From Clostridia bacterium (GTDB lineage Bacteria; Bacillota; Clostridia; Christensenellales; Aristaeellaceae), in NCBI GenBank assembly GCA_017470145.1, contig JAFUFB010000004.1:19489-83488 (forward strand): a stretch of DNA of 64,000 nucleotides, written 5' to 3'. A program made the translations under genes and the position numbers. A model generated the notes under the pieces. That model saw nothing but the letters and a program-made list of their open reading frames with translations. It was not told the origin of the DNA and searched no databases. This document shows, one piece after another, positions 41,008 to 48,921 of the stretch (the first letter of the stretch is position 1; each line of letters opens with the position of its first letter).

Positions 41008-41157
41008 ATGAAACTGGCAGAAGCATTACAGGAAAGAGCTGATCTGAATCGCACCATCAAGGAACTTCGCGACCGTTTAGATCGGGTTGTTCTTGTTCAG
41101 GAAGGCGAAAAACCCGTAGAAGATCCCGTTGAATTGCTGTCTGAACTGGATAAATGA
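41008..41157 (+). pseudogene. N-terminal fragment of a DIP1984 family protein
   Basis: A 49-residue frame: 'MKLAEALQERADLN', then 'IKELRDRLDRVVLVQEGEKP' and 'PVELLSELDK'. This is the first third of the DIP1984 (septicolysin-like) family, normally ~150 residues. AAGGAGGAAAAACCC precedes the ATG. It stops where the family continues and is followed by a strong terminator. Confidence 0.7.
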
Positions 41158-41234
41158 TCAAGAGCAGTTAGTCCTCAGTATAAGCAGTCTCCTCCTGTTT
41201 CTGCGCACTTCATGAAGCTTTTCGAAATTCAAAC

Positions 41235-41264
41235 TGCGGCCCGGATCAATGTGATCCGAGCCGC
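41235..41264 (+). terminator. Rho-independent terminator
   Basis: GCGGCCCGGATCA pairs with TGATCCGAGCCGC (one mismatch) around a four-base loop, followed by ATATTTTT. It ends the DIP1984 fragment transcript and probably survives from the intact gene. Confidence 0.8.
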
Positions 41265-41277
41265 ATATTTTTGAGAT

Positions 41278-41802
41278 TTACACTTTATGAATATAGTCTT
41301 CTTTCCGTGGCGCTGCAGGGCGCTTTCCTTCCGGTTTTCCATAGCCCAGAATGACGTTGCCTACACCTACGTATTCCTCCGGAATACCCCAGGCAGCCTT
41401 CATTGCTTTGCCTTCCTCTGTCTCAAAGGATTCCCTGGCCCGCCAAATATAGCAGGAATCCAACCCTACAGCGTTTGCCGCATTCAGCAGATTGCCAATT
41501 ACCAGGTTCGCATCTGCCAGCTCCAGCTGGCTTTCACTGTGCCCGAATACCACGATGACCGTAGGTGCACCATAGAATGTGTGAGCATCCTCTTTGCCCA
41601 TTGCGCCGGCGTTCAGCTTTTCCAACCTTCGGATAGTTTCCGCGTCCTGAATTGCAACAATCAGGGGAGACTGCTTGCCCATCCCAGTAGGGGCATACTG
41701 TCCCGCCTCCAGGATCGCGTCGAGCTCCTCGTTCTTGATCTGACGGTCCTCATAAGCCCTGCAGGATCTTCTGGTTAACAGGTTGTTCAGCGCTTCGTTC
41801 AT
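41278..41802 (-). CDS. Nitroreductase family FMN oxidoreductase
   Basis: A 174-residue protein with 'LLTRRSCRAYEDRQIK' and 'ILEAGQYAPTGMGKQSPLIVAIQ' for FMN binding, 'NLLNAANAVGLDSCYIWRA' and 'GVGNVILGYGKPEGK'. The ATG at 41802 is chosen because AAAAGGAGCG lies nine bases upstream; 41823 has none. It starts 23 bases downstream of the nitroreductase-hydrolase gene stop on the same strand, so it is probably in the flavodoxin operon. Confidence 0.92.
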   Translation of the reverse strand: MNEALNNLLTRRSCRAYEDRQIKNEELDAILEAGQYAPTGMGKQSPLIVAIQDAETIRRLEKLNAGAMGKEDAHTFYGAPTVIVVFGHSESQLELADANLVIGNLLNAANAVGLDSCYIWRARESFETEEGKAMKAAWGIPEEYVGVGNVILGYGKPEGKRPAAPRKEDYIHKV

Positions 41803-41825
41803 TTTCCCATCGCTCCTTTTCACGT

Positions 41826-43634
41826 TTATTCTGTAACATATTTTGAAAGAAAACCAAACACTGTCTGGAAGTAGGCTTCCGGTGCAAGATTGTAGGAATT
41901 ACCGTGTCCCGCACCTTCTACCACAAAAAGCTGCTTCTCCGTCGGGCAAGCTTCATAAACCTGGTACACCATATCTGTATGAACGAAATTATCCTCCGAC
42001 CCATGGATGAAGAGCATCGGAACCTTCGTTTTAGCTATTTGCTTCAGGGCAGATGCTTCCGTAAAGCTATATCCTGCACGGAGAGAAGAGATCCTGCTGG
42101 CAATATTCAAAACCGGGAAAACCGGCAAATGAAACAAGTAGGAAAGCTCGTCCGCAAAAATGTCCCATACCGAGGTGTAACCGCAATCCTCTACAATAGC
42201 CTTCACCTGGACAGGAAGTGCATCCCCGGCAGTCATCATCACGGTAGCCCCGCCCATGGAGATCCCATGCAGCACGATCTGCGCGTCCGAGTCCTGCTGA
42301 ATAATCCATTCGATCCAGCGGAGCATGTCCTTTCGATCCGGCCAGCCCATTCCGATATAATCTCCTTCACTGTCACCGCAGCCACGAAGGTCCGGCAGTA
42401 AGGCGTTATATCCCCGAAGGCCAAAATAGGAGGCTGGTGCTCTCATGTGGGAATGATTTCCCCGATAGCCATGCACAGAAACCACCCAGAAATGCGAAGA
42501 ATGGTCCGTGAATACCACCTCGCCATTCAGTGCCAACCCGTCCTCTGACAGAATCTGCACTGTTTCCACTTCAGAAGCGGCAAGCCAGTCCTCCGCCTGC
42601 TTGGCTTGGAGCTGCCAGTTTTGCATAATCTCCTGGGTGGTTTCCTCCGAAAGGGTGGATTCCGGGGCTACATTTCCGGTTCCGGTATATCGGCCAATCG
42701 CAAAGCTAACCAAATAGTTTTCTCCCCAGAAAAGCCCACCGCCTAACACGAGGGCAAGGATCACAGCTGTTACGATCAGGATCCTTCGGGTTTTATGTTT
42801 TTCGTCCGTCTTCACTCTGAAATACTCCCGTTTACGCTTCCTGCGCCACCAAGGTAGCATATACGTTATTTCCTCCGGTAAAAGCAGGCCCGGATCAGTA
42901 ACAATGAGTTTCACCTTTTCATCCAGAGCGTAAGCAAAGTGGTAAAGAGCGATTCCCATGTCTACTTTCTGAAGATCCCAGCCAGTAGCATCTACATAGC
43001 CCTTGCTCTTCTTTTCATAGAAATGAGCCAGGTTTCTGTTGATCACCACCCGCCAGGGCTGCCTGTTCACAGCGGAGGGAGCCCAGCGTACCATTTCCAG
43101 CGCTTCCCTCCATGGCGTGTTCTCCGCAAGAGGATGGTCAAAATCCTGATCAAAAAACAGATCCGGGAAATCCAGCCGGCTGTCCGCCTTGACGCCTTTT
43201 CGCATCATGGTTTCCCGCAGCGACATCTTGTCAGCCGGATATCCAAGAGGACTGATGCAGGGCATAACTTCGTTTTCATGCAGATCGATTGCCTTCTCGA
43301 AAGCCGGTCTGTTCATCGTTCCCGCGATCCAGGTGGTCCCGATTCCCAGGCTTTCTGCGTACAGTACCAGCTTTTCAAAGGCATACCCGAAGGCTTCCTC
43401 GCTGTGAGGGAGCCGCGGTATTTTGCCTGCAATATAGGTATCCGTGCCTACGACAACAGGAACAGACAACCCGTTTTCCTTCGCGCTGAGAAGCTTCCAC
43501 TGAATCTTAATCCCATAGGGTGTCTGGATGCCGTTCGCATATGCGATTATTTTTTCAGCATCCTCCGGTCGGAGCGGGTTGCCATCAAAGGTTCTCACGC
43601 TTCTGCGATGACGGATCAGTTCCATCCCAGTCAC
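41826..43634 (-). CDS. In-frame fusion of a nitroreductase with a membrane-anchored alpha/beta hydrolase
   Basis: A 602-residue open frame. Residues ~1-250 are a TM1586-type nitroreductase ('IRHRRSVRTFDGNPL', 'WAPSAVNRQPWRVVI', 'DMGIALYHFAYAL'). From residue 259 ('MLPWWRRKRKREYF') it becomes a different protein: basic stretch, membrane helix (~287-305), then an alpha/beta hydrolase with 'VSVHGYRGNHSHM', 'LLPDLRGCGDSEGD', nucleophile GISMGG, 'FIHGSEDNFV' and 'EGAGHG'. The internal ATG at 42860 keeps its own GGAGGA nine to ten bases upstream, so the hydrolase can be made alone (344 residues). The nitroreductase seems to have lost its last residues and stop codon. The GTG start overlaps the flavodoxin stop (GTGA). 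Confidence 0.8.
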   Translation of the reverse strand: MTGMELIRHRRSVRTFDGNPLRPEDAEKIIAYANGIQTPYGIKIQWKLLSAKENGLSVPVVVGTDTYIAGKIPRLPHSEEAFGYAFEKLVLYAESLGIGTTWIAGTMNRPAFEKAIDLHENEVMPCISPLGYPADKMSLRETMMRKGVKADSRLDFPDLFFDQDFDHPLAENTPWREALEMVRWAPSAVNRQPWRVVINRNLAHFYEKKSKGYVDATGWDLQKVDMGIALYHFAYALDEKVKLIVTDPGLLLPEEITYMLPWWRRKRKREYFRVKTDEKHKTRRILIVTAVILALVLGGGLFWGENYLVSFAIGRYTGTGNVAPESTLSEETTQEIMQNWQLQAKQAEDWLAASEVETVQILSEDGLALNGEVVFTDHSSHFWVVSVHGYRGNHSHMRAPASYFGLRGYNALLPDLRGCGDSEGDYIGMGWPDRKDMLRWIEWIIQQDSDAQIVLHGISMGGATVMMTAGDALPVQVKAIVEDCGYTSVWDIFADELSYLFHLPVFPVLNIASRISSLRAGYSFTEASALKQIAKTKVPMLFIHGSEDNFVHTDMVYQVYEACPTEKQLFVVEGAGHGNSYNLAPEAYFQTVFGFLSKYVTE

Positions 43635-44113
43635 AGCTGCAAGCCCTCCGTCCAGATTTTCAGATCTGGTTCGGATACTTCTCCGCCCAGGCGCTTCCCG
43701 GTATCCACACAGGCCTTCTCACCCACCAGAGACTGAATCCGTTCCGCAGTCTTCCCGATATCGCTTCCGCCGGAGGTGCAGAAGGGGATCACCTTCTTGC
43801 CGGTGAAGTCATAGGAGGTCAGAAAGGTGTCCACCACGCTGGGTTCCCGGCCCCACCAAATCGGGAAACCGACGAACACATCATCATAGACGGAGAAATC
43901 CTCCACTTTTCCGGTAATTGCAGGACGGCAGTCCGGATTCTTCATCTCCAGTGTGCACCGTGACTGAGGATTTCTCCAGTCCAGATCGTCGGCGGTATAC
44001 GGCGTCTCAGGCGTGATCGCAAAGCAGTCCGCTCCCTCCACTTTGGCGATCTCCGCGGCGACCTTGGCAGTGACTCCGCTGACAGAAAAATAGGCGACTA
44101 GTTTTTTACTCAT
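43631..44113 (-). CDS. Flavodoxin-like FMN protein
   Basis: A 160-residue flavodoxin of the short Clostridia/Lactobacillus type: 'KLVAYFSVSGVTAKVAAEIA' binds the FMN phosphate, 'FVGFPIWWGREPSVVDTFL' and 'KKVIPFCTSGGSDIGKTAERI' flank the isoalloxazine. The ATG at 44113 follows AAAGGAGCTGTT. It heads an operon with the nitroreductase fusion and probably a second nitroreductase, divergent from an HxlR-type regulator. A role as electron carrier or quinone-handling protein in redox or electrophile stress is inferred from this context. Confidence 0.92.
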   Translation of the reverse strand: MSKKLVAYFSVSGVTAKVAAEIAKVEGADCFAITPETPYTADDLDWRNPQSRCTLEMKNPDCRPAITGKVEDFSVYDDVFVGFPIWWGREPSVVDTFLTSYDFTGKKVIPFCTSGGSDIGKTAERIQSLVGEKACVDTGKRLGGEVSEPDLKIWTEGLQL

Positions 44114-44154
44114 AACAGCTCCTTTCGACAGTTTCGTCTTTTCTATAAATCTCA

Positions 44155-44187
44155 ATAAGGATTATCACTTTACAACGGAATCCTTAT
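44155..44187. promoter_or_regulatory. Inverted-repeat operator between flavodoxin and hxlR-type genes
   Basis: ATAAGGATT (44155-44163) and AATCCTTAT (44179-44187) are a perfect 9-bp inverted repeat with 15 bases between. The right arm lies inside the spacer of the regulator's promoter, the left arm toward the flavodoxin gene. Very likely the binding site of the adjacent HxlR-type protein. Confidence 0.75.
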
Positions 44188-44197
44188 CTGATATGAT
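44169..44197 (+). promoter_or_regulatory. Promoter of the HxlR-type regulator gene
   Basis: TTTACA at 44169-44174 and TATGAT at 44192-44197 with a 17-base spacer, overlapping the inverted repeat. Confidence 0.65.
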
Positions 44198-44278
44198 TCT
44201 ATAGCACGGATTGATCTCTGTCAATAAGTGAAAAGATCCGTTGCAAGGAAGGAATTCCTGAGCAAGGGAGGAATTGAA

Positions 44279-44608
44279 ATGTCTCAGGAACAGAATTGTC
44301 CATGCGCGGCATATTGCGCCCTGCAAGCCACGCTGGAAAGCGTTGGAGGAAAATGGAAGCTGCCAGTGCTTTGTTCACTGACGGCCAATGGTTCAAGCAG
44401 GTATAACGAGCTCCTGAAGAACGTGAAAGGGATCTCCAATACCATGCTGTCTCAGACCTTGAGGGAGTTGGAGCGGGATCATCTGGTGATTCGCAAAGTG
44501 TTTGCCGAGATCCCCATCCGGGTCGAATACGACCTGTCTGAGGATTCGCGAAAGCTGCAGCCGATTATGCTTGAACTAATCAAATGGCAAATATCGCGTA
44601 ACCAGTAA
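44279..44608 (+). CDS. HxlR family transcriptional regulator
   Basis: A 109-residue winged-helix regulator: 'CALQATLESVGGKWKLPVLCSL', 'SRYNELLKNVKGISNTMLSQTLREL', 'EIPIRVEYDLSEDSRKL'. Cysteines near the N-terminus (CPCAAYC) are placed like the redox-sensing Cys of YodB/HypR, so a thiol switch responding to quinones or disulfide stress is plausible. Start at 44279 follows AAGGGAGGAATTG; the upstream ATG at 44228 is less likely. It is divergent from the flavodoxin-nitroreductase operon it presumably controls. Confidence 0.9.
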   Translation: MSQEQNCPCAAYCALQATLESVGGKWKLPVLCSLTANGSSRYNELLKNVKGISNTMLSQTLRELERDHLVIRKVFAEIPIRVEYDLSEDSRKLQPIMLELIKWQISRNQ

Positions 44609-44721
44609 GCCTTGGCATCATCTCAACCCGCAGGTCACAGAAAAGCAAGATTGGTCGCCTTTATCGCAAGCTATGTTTTCATATGGATTCTGTACGGTTT
44701 CAATAAGAAGGAGAGAGATTT

Positions 44722-45273
44722 ATGAACCATTGCGGCATAAAAGTACTCAATACCGATCGTTTACAGTTAAGGCCCTTTTCCATGTCTGATGTACCTGCAA
44801 TGTTTCGTAACTGGGCATCCGATCCTGAAGTCACGAAATATTTGACATGGCCGCCACATGCCAACGAAGAAATAACCAGCGCTGTACTCAAAAGCTGGAC
44901 GGAATCTTACAGCGCCAAAGATTACTATCAATGGGCTATTGTATTGAAGGAAAACGGGAATGAACCTATTGGCAGCATTTCCGTGGTTGGCATGAACAAT
45001 GACATTGGCATGATTCATATCGGCTACTGTCTTGGCCGACCTTGGTGGCACCAGGGAATCATGTCCGAATCCCTGAAGGCTGTCATAGATTTCTTCTTCG
45101 ATGTAATCGGAGCAAACAGAATTGAAAGCCGCCATGATCCCCGGAACCCTCATTCCGGTATGGTAATGGTAAAATGCGGTATGAAGTTCGAAGGGACTCT
45201 GCGTTCTTCCGACAGAAACAATCAGGGCATCTGTGACGCCAGCTGGTACGCGCTGCTCCGCAGCGAAAGATGA
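44722..45273 (+). CDS. GNAT acetyltransferase, RimJ/RimL type
   Basis: A 183-residue acetyltransferase: 'LNTDRLQLRPFSMSDVPAMFRNWASDPEVTKYLTW' (in part) is the RimJ/L-type N-terminus, 'IHIGYCLGRPWWHQGIMSESLKAVIDF' is the acetyl-CoA region, and 'RIESRHDPRNPHSGMVMVKCGM' the late strand. Substrate may be a ribosomal protein N-terminus or a small molecule. AAGGAGAGAGATTT precedes the ATG. Monocistronic by appearance. Confidence 0.92.
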   Translation: MNHCGIKVLNTDRLQLRPFSMSDVPAMFRNWASDPEVTKYLTWPPHANEEITSAVLKSWTESYSAKDYYQWAIVLKENGNEPIGSISVVGMNNDIGMIHIGYCLGRPWWHQGIMSESLKAVIDFFFDVIGANRIESRHDPRNPHSGMVMVKCGMKFEGTLRSSDRNNQGICDASWYALLRSER

Positions 45274-45310
45274 TATCAGTCTTCAGGAAACAAGAAAGGG
45301 GGGAACCCGT

Positions 45311-45562
45311 ATGAACCGAAGAAGGATTCAGGTACTGCTGGTTCTCTTTACGGCAGTAGTTCTTCTATCCGGATGCGTTTCCACCGCGAACCAGCCACCG
45401 GCTCAAGTTTTACAAACAGAAGTTCAGGAGGTACAGGACATGAAAACTATTTACCTTGCAGGCGGGTGTTTCTGGGGCGTACAGCGCTTCTTCGACCAGT
45501 TTGACGGAGTCATCAGTACCGAGACAGGCTATTCCTTTAAGGTCATTTCGCACCGTTCCTAA
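45311..45562 (+). pseudogene. msrA: Truncated lipoprotein-type methionine sulfoxide reductase A
   Basis: An 83-codon frame: lipoprotein signal peptide with lipobox LSGC, a short linker, then 'MKTIYLAGGCFWGVQRFFDQ' with the catalytic Cys of MsrA and 'GVISTETGY'. Where 'ANG' should follow, the frame reads into a repeat (SFKVISHRS and stop) that is also found at the end of the YczE gene at 51.8 kb. The remaining ~120 residues of MsrA are missing. AAGAAAGGGGGG provides the ribosome binding site. Confidence 0.82.
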
Positions 45563-45574
45563 GCACCTGCACCT
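45531..45574. repeat. 44-base degenerate repeat, copy 1
   Basis: About 77% identical to 51827-51870, with the conserved core GCACCGTTC(C/T)TAAGC. It supplies the last codons and stop of the truncated msrA frame. Confidence 0.5.
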
Positions 45575-45619
45575 GCGTTACATTTGGATTCTGTACATCT
45601 TCTATGGGGGAGTAAAGCC

Positions 45620-46474
45620 ATGAGCCTGACATCCATCGCTCTGAAGTTCGCGGTTCCCAGCCCCAGGATCGAAAGCTTTCAAAGATATCTGTTTATCGGG
45701 CCCCACCCGGATGACATAGAGATCGGAGCAGGCGCTACCATTGCGAAACTGATTCAGCAGGGAAAGCAGGTTGCCTTCCTGGTCTGCCTGGACGGGAGAT
45801 ACGGAGATGGATTGTCCGGGGGAATTACCGGAGACAATCTAGCCCGGCTGCGCAGAGAAGAGTCTATTCGAGCGGCAGCCTCTCTGGGTGTAAAGGACGT
45901 TTATTTTCTGGGGAGAACCGCTCCCGAACGGTTTGTTCAGGCCTGTTCTCCGGAGGAAATAGACTCCGCAGAGCCTGTTTGTGACGGCGGCTTTTATGAT
46001 CCGAAGGATCTTGTTCACGGCATTGCAGACGCTGTGATTCACTTGCAGCCGGAAATCATCTTCGGCCCAGACCCGCTTTCCCGAAGTGAGAGCCATCTGG
46101 ATCACCTGAATACAGGAACGGCCGTGCGTCAGATTGCCTGTTTCGCGCCTTATGCGGGAATCATGGACCGATACCTGAATGAGGGTCGAAAGACGGGAGA
46201 AACCAAGGCTCCTGTTCAGGCAGTCGCCTTCTATATGACAGCCCGTCCTAATCGATTCGTTCACACCTCTAAAGCGCTCATGAACCGTCAGCTCCAGGCA
46301 ATTCGGGAGCATAAAAGCCAGTTCCCGCAGGGCTCCGGAGAACTGAGCTCCGTACAGACTTATCTTAAGCTTCGCTCTGTGGACTTCGGGCTTCGGCGTT
46401 GCTCCCTTCACGCGGAAGGATTCCGTGTATATAACGCCACCCAGATGCACTGCCTCCCGGAAGCCGGAGAATAA
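45620..46474 (+). CDS. PIG-L family deacetylase
   Basis: A 284-residue zinc deacetylase of the LmbE/PIG-L fold. 'YLFIGPHPDDIEIGAGATIAKL' contains the metal ligands His and Asp, and 'ESHLDHLNTG' the third ligand region (HxDH). Family members remove N-acetyl groups from GlcNAc-containing substrates such as mycothiol or bacillithiol precursors and lipid glycans. The ATG at 45620 follows GGGGGAGTAAAGCC. No bsh-type partners nearby, so the substrate is unknown. Confidence 0.88.
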   Translation: MSLTSIALKFAVPSPRIESFQRYLFIGPHPDDIEIGAGATIAKLIQQGKQVAFLVCLDGRYGDGLSGGITGDNLARLRREESIRAAASLGVKDVYFLGRTAPERFVQACSPEEIDSAEPVCDGGFYDPKDLVHGIADAVIHLQPEIIFGPDPLSRSESHLDHLNTGTAVRQIACFAPYAGIMDRYLNEGRKTGETKAPVQAVAFYMTARPNRFVHTSKALMNRQLQAIREHKSQFPQGSGELSSVQTYLKLRSVDFGLRRCSLHAEGFRVYNATQMHCLPEAGE

Positions 46475-46502
46475 GGTTATCAAACCTCTCGGTCCCAAAA
46501 GA

Positions 46503-46534
46503 GCCCGCAGCATCCCGCCGCGGGCCCGTCTTTT
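46503..46534 (+). terminator. Terminator after the PIG-L gene
   Basis: GCCCGC (46503-46508) pairs with GCGGGC (46520-46525) and is followed by CCGTCTTTT. Confidence 0.6.
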
Positions 46535-46781
46535 ACTCTTCGATAATCCTTCCGTCCCGGGAAATCACAACTACCTGCCAGGGAATGAATTTCCCGCTGT
46601 TTCGCAGCGCGTTTTCCGCGGCCCGCTGCAGTCCTCCGCAGCAGGGGACCTCCATCCGCACAATGGTTACTCCCTTTACATCATTGTTGGAGATAATTTC
46701 CGTCAGCTTCTCCGTATAATCCACGTCATCCAGCTTCGGGCAACCGATCAGCGTGATCTTGCCCTTCATAAAATCTTTCAC
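46533..46781 (-). pseudogene. C-terminal fragment of an Fe-S binding protein
   Basis: The frame encodes 'ITLIGCPKLDDVDYTEKLTEII', 'VTIVRMEVPCCGGLQRAAENA' and 'WQVVVISRDGRIIEE'. This is the end of a widespread clostridial 4Fe-4S ferredoxin-type protein in which two N-terminal CxxCxxCxxxC motifs precede this part. Those motifs are missing because similarity ends at about 46775, where a plus-strand Crp/Fnr fragment begins. Confidence 0.7.
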
Positions 46782-47327
46782 GCAGGAACGATTACGGACA
46801 GCCTGGGACTGGTGCTGGACGGCAGCGTAACCATCGAGAGCAACGACCTGTGGGGGAATCGGACTATTCTAAGCCATGTAGGGAAGGGGCATCTTTTCGC
46901 TGAAACCTACGCTCTGCTGGAAAATGAACCTATGCTCGTAGACGCAGTTGCCAATGAATACTGCCGCGTTTTATTTCTTTGCGTGCGCGGGATTAAGGAA
47001 CAGCAAGCAGCAGGGAAGGAATGGGCATTCCGCCTCCTGTCCAATCTGCTGATGATTTCAGCCCACAAAAATCTGACACTTTCAGGCAGAAGCTTTCACA
47101 CCTCTCCTAAATCCATTCGGGGCAGAGTAATGGCCTATCTCCAGTCTGTTTCTATTCAGAAAGGCAGCCGGGAGTTCGATATTCCCTTTGATCGTCAGCA
47201 ACTGGCGGATTACCTGAACCTGGAGCGAACGGCCTTGTCCAAGGAACTAGGGAAAATGCAGCGGGAAGGAATCATCAAAGTCCGAAAGAACCACTTTTGT
47301 ATTATGCTGGAGGCAGAAGATGTCTGA
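46776..47327 (+). pseudogene. Crp/Fnr family regulator lacking its N-terminus
   Basis: From 'FHAGTITDSLGLVLDGSVTIE' onward (about 180 residues) this is a clean Crp/Fnr protein: cyclic-nucleotide-binding beta roll up to ~'VLFLCVRG', then the dimer helix and a C-terminal helix-turn-helix ('LADYLNLERTALSKELGKMQREGII'). The first ~35-40 residues and the start region are gone; the open frame upstream is antisense to the Fe-S fragment and the PIG-L terminator, with no ribosome binding site. In intact genomes such regulators often lie divergent from this Fe-S protein, which matches a deletion of both 5' ends. Confidence 0.75.
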
Positions 47328-47610
47328 AGATAGAGTATTGCGAATCGAAAAGCTGGAATTGTCGGAGATCCGTCAGATTATCATTCTTACCTGACCCATG
47401 ATTTTCCATTGAATGAGCGTAAACCGCTTCGAATGATCAAAGCAGCCTTGAAGCGCAGGGAATACAGATGCTTTGGAGCAAAGGATTCAGAAGGCCTGAA
47501 GGCATATGCCTTCTTCGTTTGTATCCAGAATGAAAGCGAGAAGCTATTCCTTTTTGACTATCTTGCGGTCATCAATGAATATCGTGGAACAAGGATCGGA
47601 AGCCAGGTCT
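47320..47610 (+). pseudogene. GNAT acetyltransferase, frameshifted and 3'-truncated
   Basis: It starts at the ATG at 47320 (MSEDRVLRIEKLELSEIRQ), overlapping the end of the Crp/Fnr frame. A frame change occurs near 47380, after which 'YLTHDFPLNERKPLRMI', 'YRCFGAKDSEGLKAYAFFV' and 'LFLFDYLAVINEYRGTRIGS' continue. The last motif is the beginning of the acetyl-CoA loop; the rest is missing and the sequence becomes the antisense of a methyltransferase at about 47605. Confidence 0.7.
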
Positions 47611-48110
47611 CATCCGGAAAAGGCAGATGCACCGCGTTTCCATCCTGGAAGGATACATTGGAAACGCCTTCCGCCCTGGCGTTATCTTCACAGCGTTTCT
47701 GTGAAAAAACGGCCTTATATGCGCCGCTCCAAATATCGCAGCCCACCATTTTCGCCTGCGGATTCCGCTTGGCGGAGGCAATGGTCAGCGCATCGCTGCC
47801 GCAGCCGACATCCAGGCCGGTCCCGCCTTCGGGCAGCTGTACATATTCGGCCGTTCCCTCTACGATCACCTTGGCCAGCTTTCTCTTCCCATTATAATCA
47901 AAGGCACGGTGCATCACTGTCATCCAGATTGTACAGATCAGCAGCACCAACGTGCCTAAACCCAGAACCCAGGCGCATATGGTCCTCCCGGTCCCGCTCC
48001 AGACCATTTCGGTAGCGCCGAACAGTACATACAGAATGAATACCACCGCCGTCCCCGCGGCCAGTTCCAGTATTTTAATTTCGCCAACTGCCCAGGTCAG
48101 CGATTTTCAT
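47600..48110 (-). pseudogene. Membrane-linked SAM methyltransferase, frameshifted and 3'-truncated
   Basis: The natural start seems to be the ATG at 48110 (MK), followed by one extra A, after which 'SLTWAVGEIKILELAAGTAV' and two membrane helices continue in the frame seen from 48103 downward. Then comes a class I methyltransferase: 'FDYNGKRKLAKVIVEGTAEY', 'GLDVGCGSDALTIA', 'MVGCDIWSGAYKAVFSQKRCEDNA', 'HLPFPDET'. After that, where the acidic motif IV should appear, similarity ends at about 47605 against the facing GNAT fragment. Confidence 0.72.
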
Positions 48111-48203
48111 TCTACTGTAGGGTGCTTTCTGTTTCAACCACCCGCCTCCTTGTCGGGATCACTTTGAATTATACAGGAAGCTCACTTTCAACCACGTCTC
48201 TAA

Positions 48204-48734
48204 TCACAGGGGAATAAACTTCATCAAATCCTCCACGACCTTCTCAGGTGCGGCATTATTCATATCCAGCTTGTTAGGAATCCCTTCATAAACTTTCCCA
48301 TACCATTTCAGATCTTCCCGGATTTCTCGGAGATAATACACCCTGTGTTTCTCCTTATACTCGTTATCCTCATAGGCCACATCGTCCTCATCGCTGAAAA
48401 CAAGCCTTTCAAAGATATTTTCCGGTGTATCCCTCAACTCAATTGGGATAACATCCTGTCTTTTCAGCAGAGGCTTCAGGTACTTGATATAGGAAATGGG
48501 TGTAACCGCGATTACCTTGGAGGCTTTGTCTCTGGTCAGCTGATCCATAACCAGGCCGCGCTTCCTGTCCCGATCCTCTAAGGTCCCTCTGTTCACAAAT
48601 TCTTCTAGCGTTGTCTCGTAAAAGGCGCAAACTTCCGCATCAAGGTCATGGAAAGGCAGAGCAAGCCTTTCAGCCAGCAATTTCCCGGCTGTTGTTTTGC
48701 CCACATTGGATACTCCAAACAGCAAAATAAGCAT
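48204..48734 (-). CDS. Shikimate kinase-like P-loop protein
   Basis: A 176-residue kinase-like protein. 'LILLFGVSNVGKTTAGKLLAERLALPFHDLDAEV' (in part) has the Walker A loop GVSNVGKTT and the shikimate-kinase DxD. The remainder is divergent: 'EEFVNRGTLEDRDRKRG' replaces the usual 'FR..E' element, and the lid region is acidic (SDEDDVAYEDNEY). No aro genes are nearby, so phosphorylation of shikimate is doubtful; a specialised small-molecule kinase is likely. Start chosen at 48734 because the P-loop strand begins there; 48767 adds eleven residues without support. Confidence 0.75.
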   Translation of the reverse strand: MLILLFGVSNVGKTTAGKLLAERLALPFHDLDAEVCAFYETTLEEFVNRGTLEDRDRKRGLVMDQLTRDKASKVIAVTPISYIKYLKPLLKRQDVIPIELRDTPENIFERLVFSDEDDVAYEDNEYKEKHRVYYLREIREDLKWYGKVYEGIPNKLDMNNAAPEKVVEDLMKFIPL

Positions 48735-48882
48735 CTTTACACTGTCCCGCGGATGACCAAATTTCATGCTGAATGGAGCGCTAAAATGGCGGACACGATG
48801 ATTCCTTATCTCTCTTCACTATCTTCAATTAAGCGAAATACGCCTTTGGCGGACTCGAATAATGATTAAGGGGTAAAATAAT

Positions 48883-48911
48883 CCCCCGGACAGTTTAATG
48901 CTACCCGGGGG
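48883..48911 (-). terminator. Terminator of the Rpn-like gene
   Basis: CCCCCGG (48883-48889) pairs with CCGGGGG (48905-48911); on the minus strand ATTATTTTA follows. Confidence 0.7.
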
Positions 48912-48921
48912 AACGATACCG

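Noticed and set aside
46425-46775. First ~117 codons of the long plus-strand frame ending at 47327
   Set aside because: They are antisense to the Fe-S fragment and cross the PIG-L terminator; Crp/Fnr similarity begins only at about 46776.
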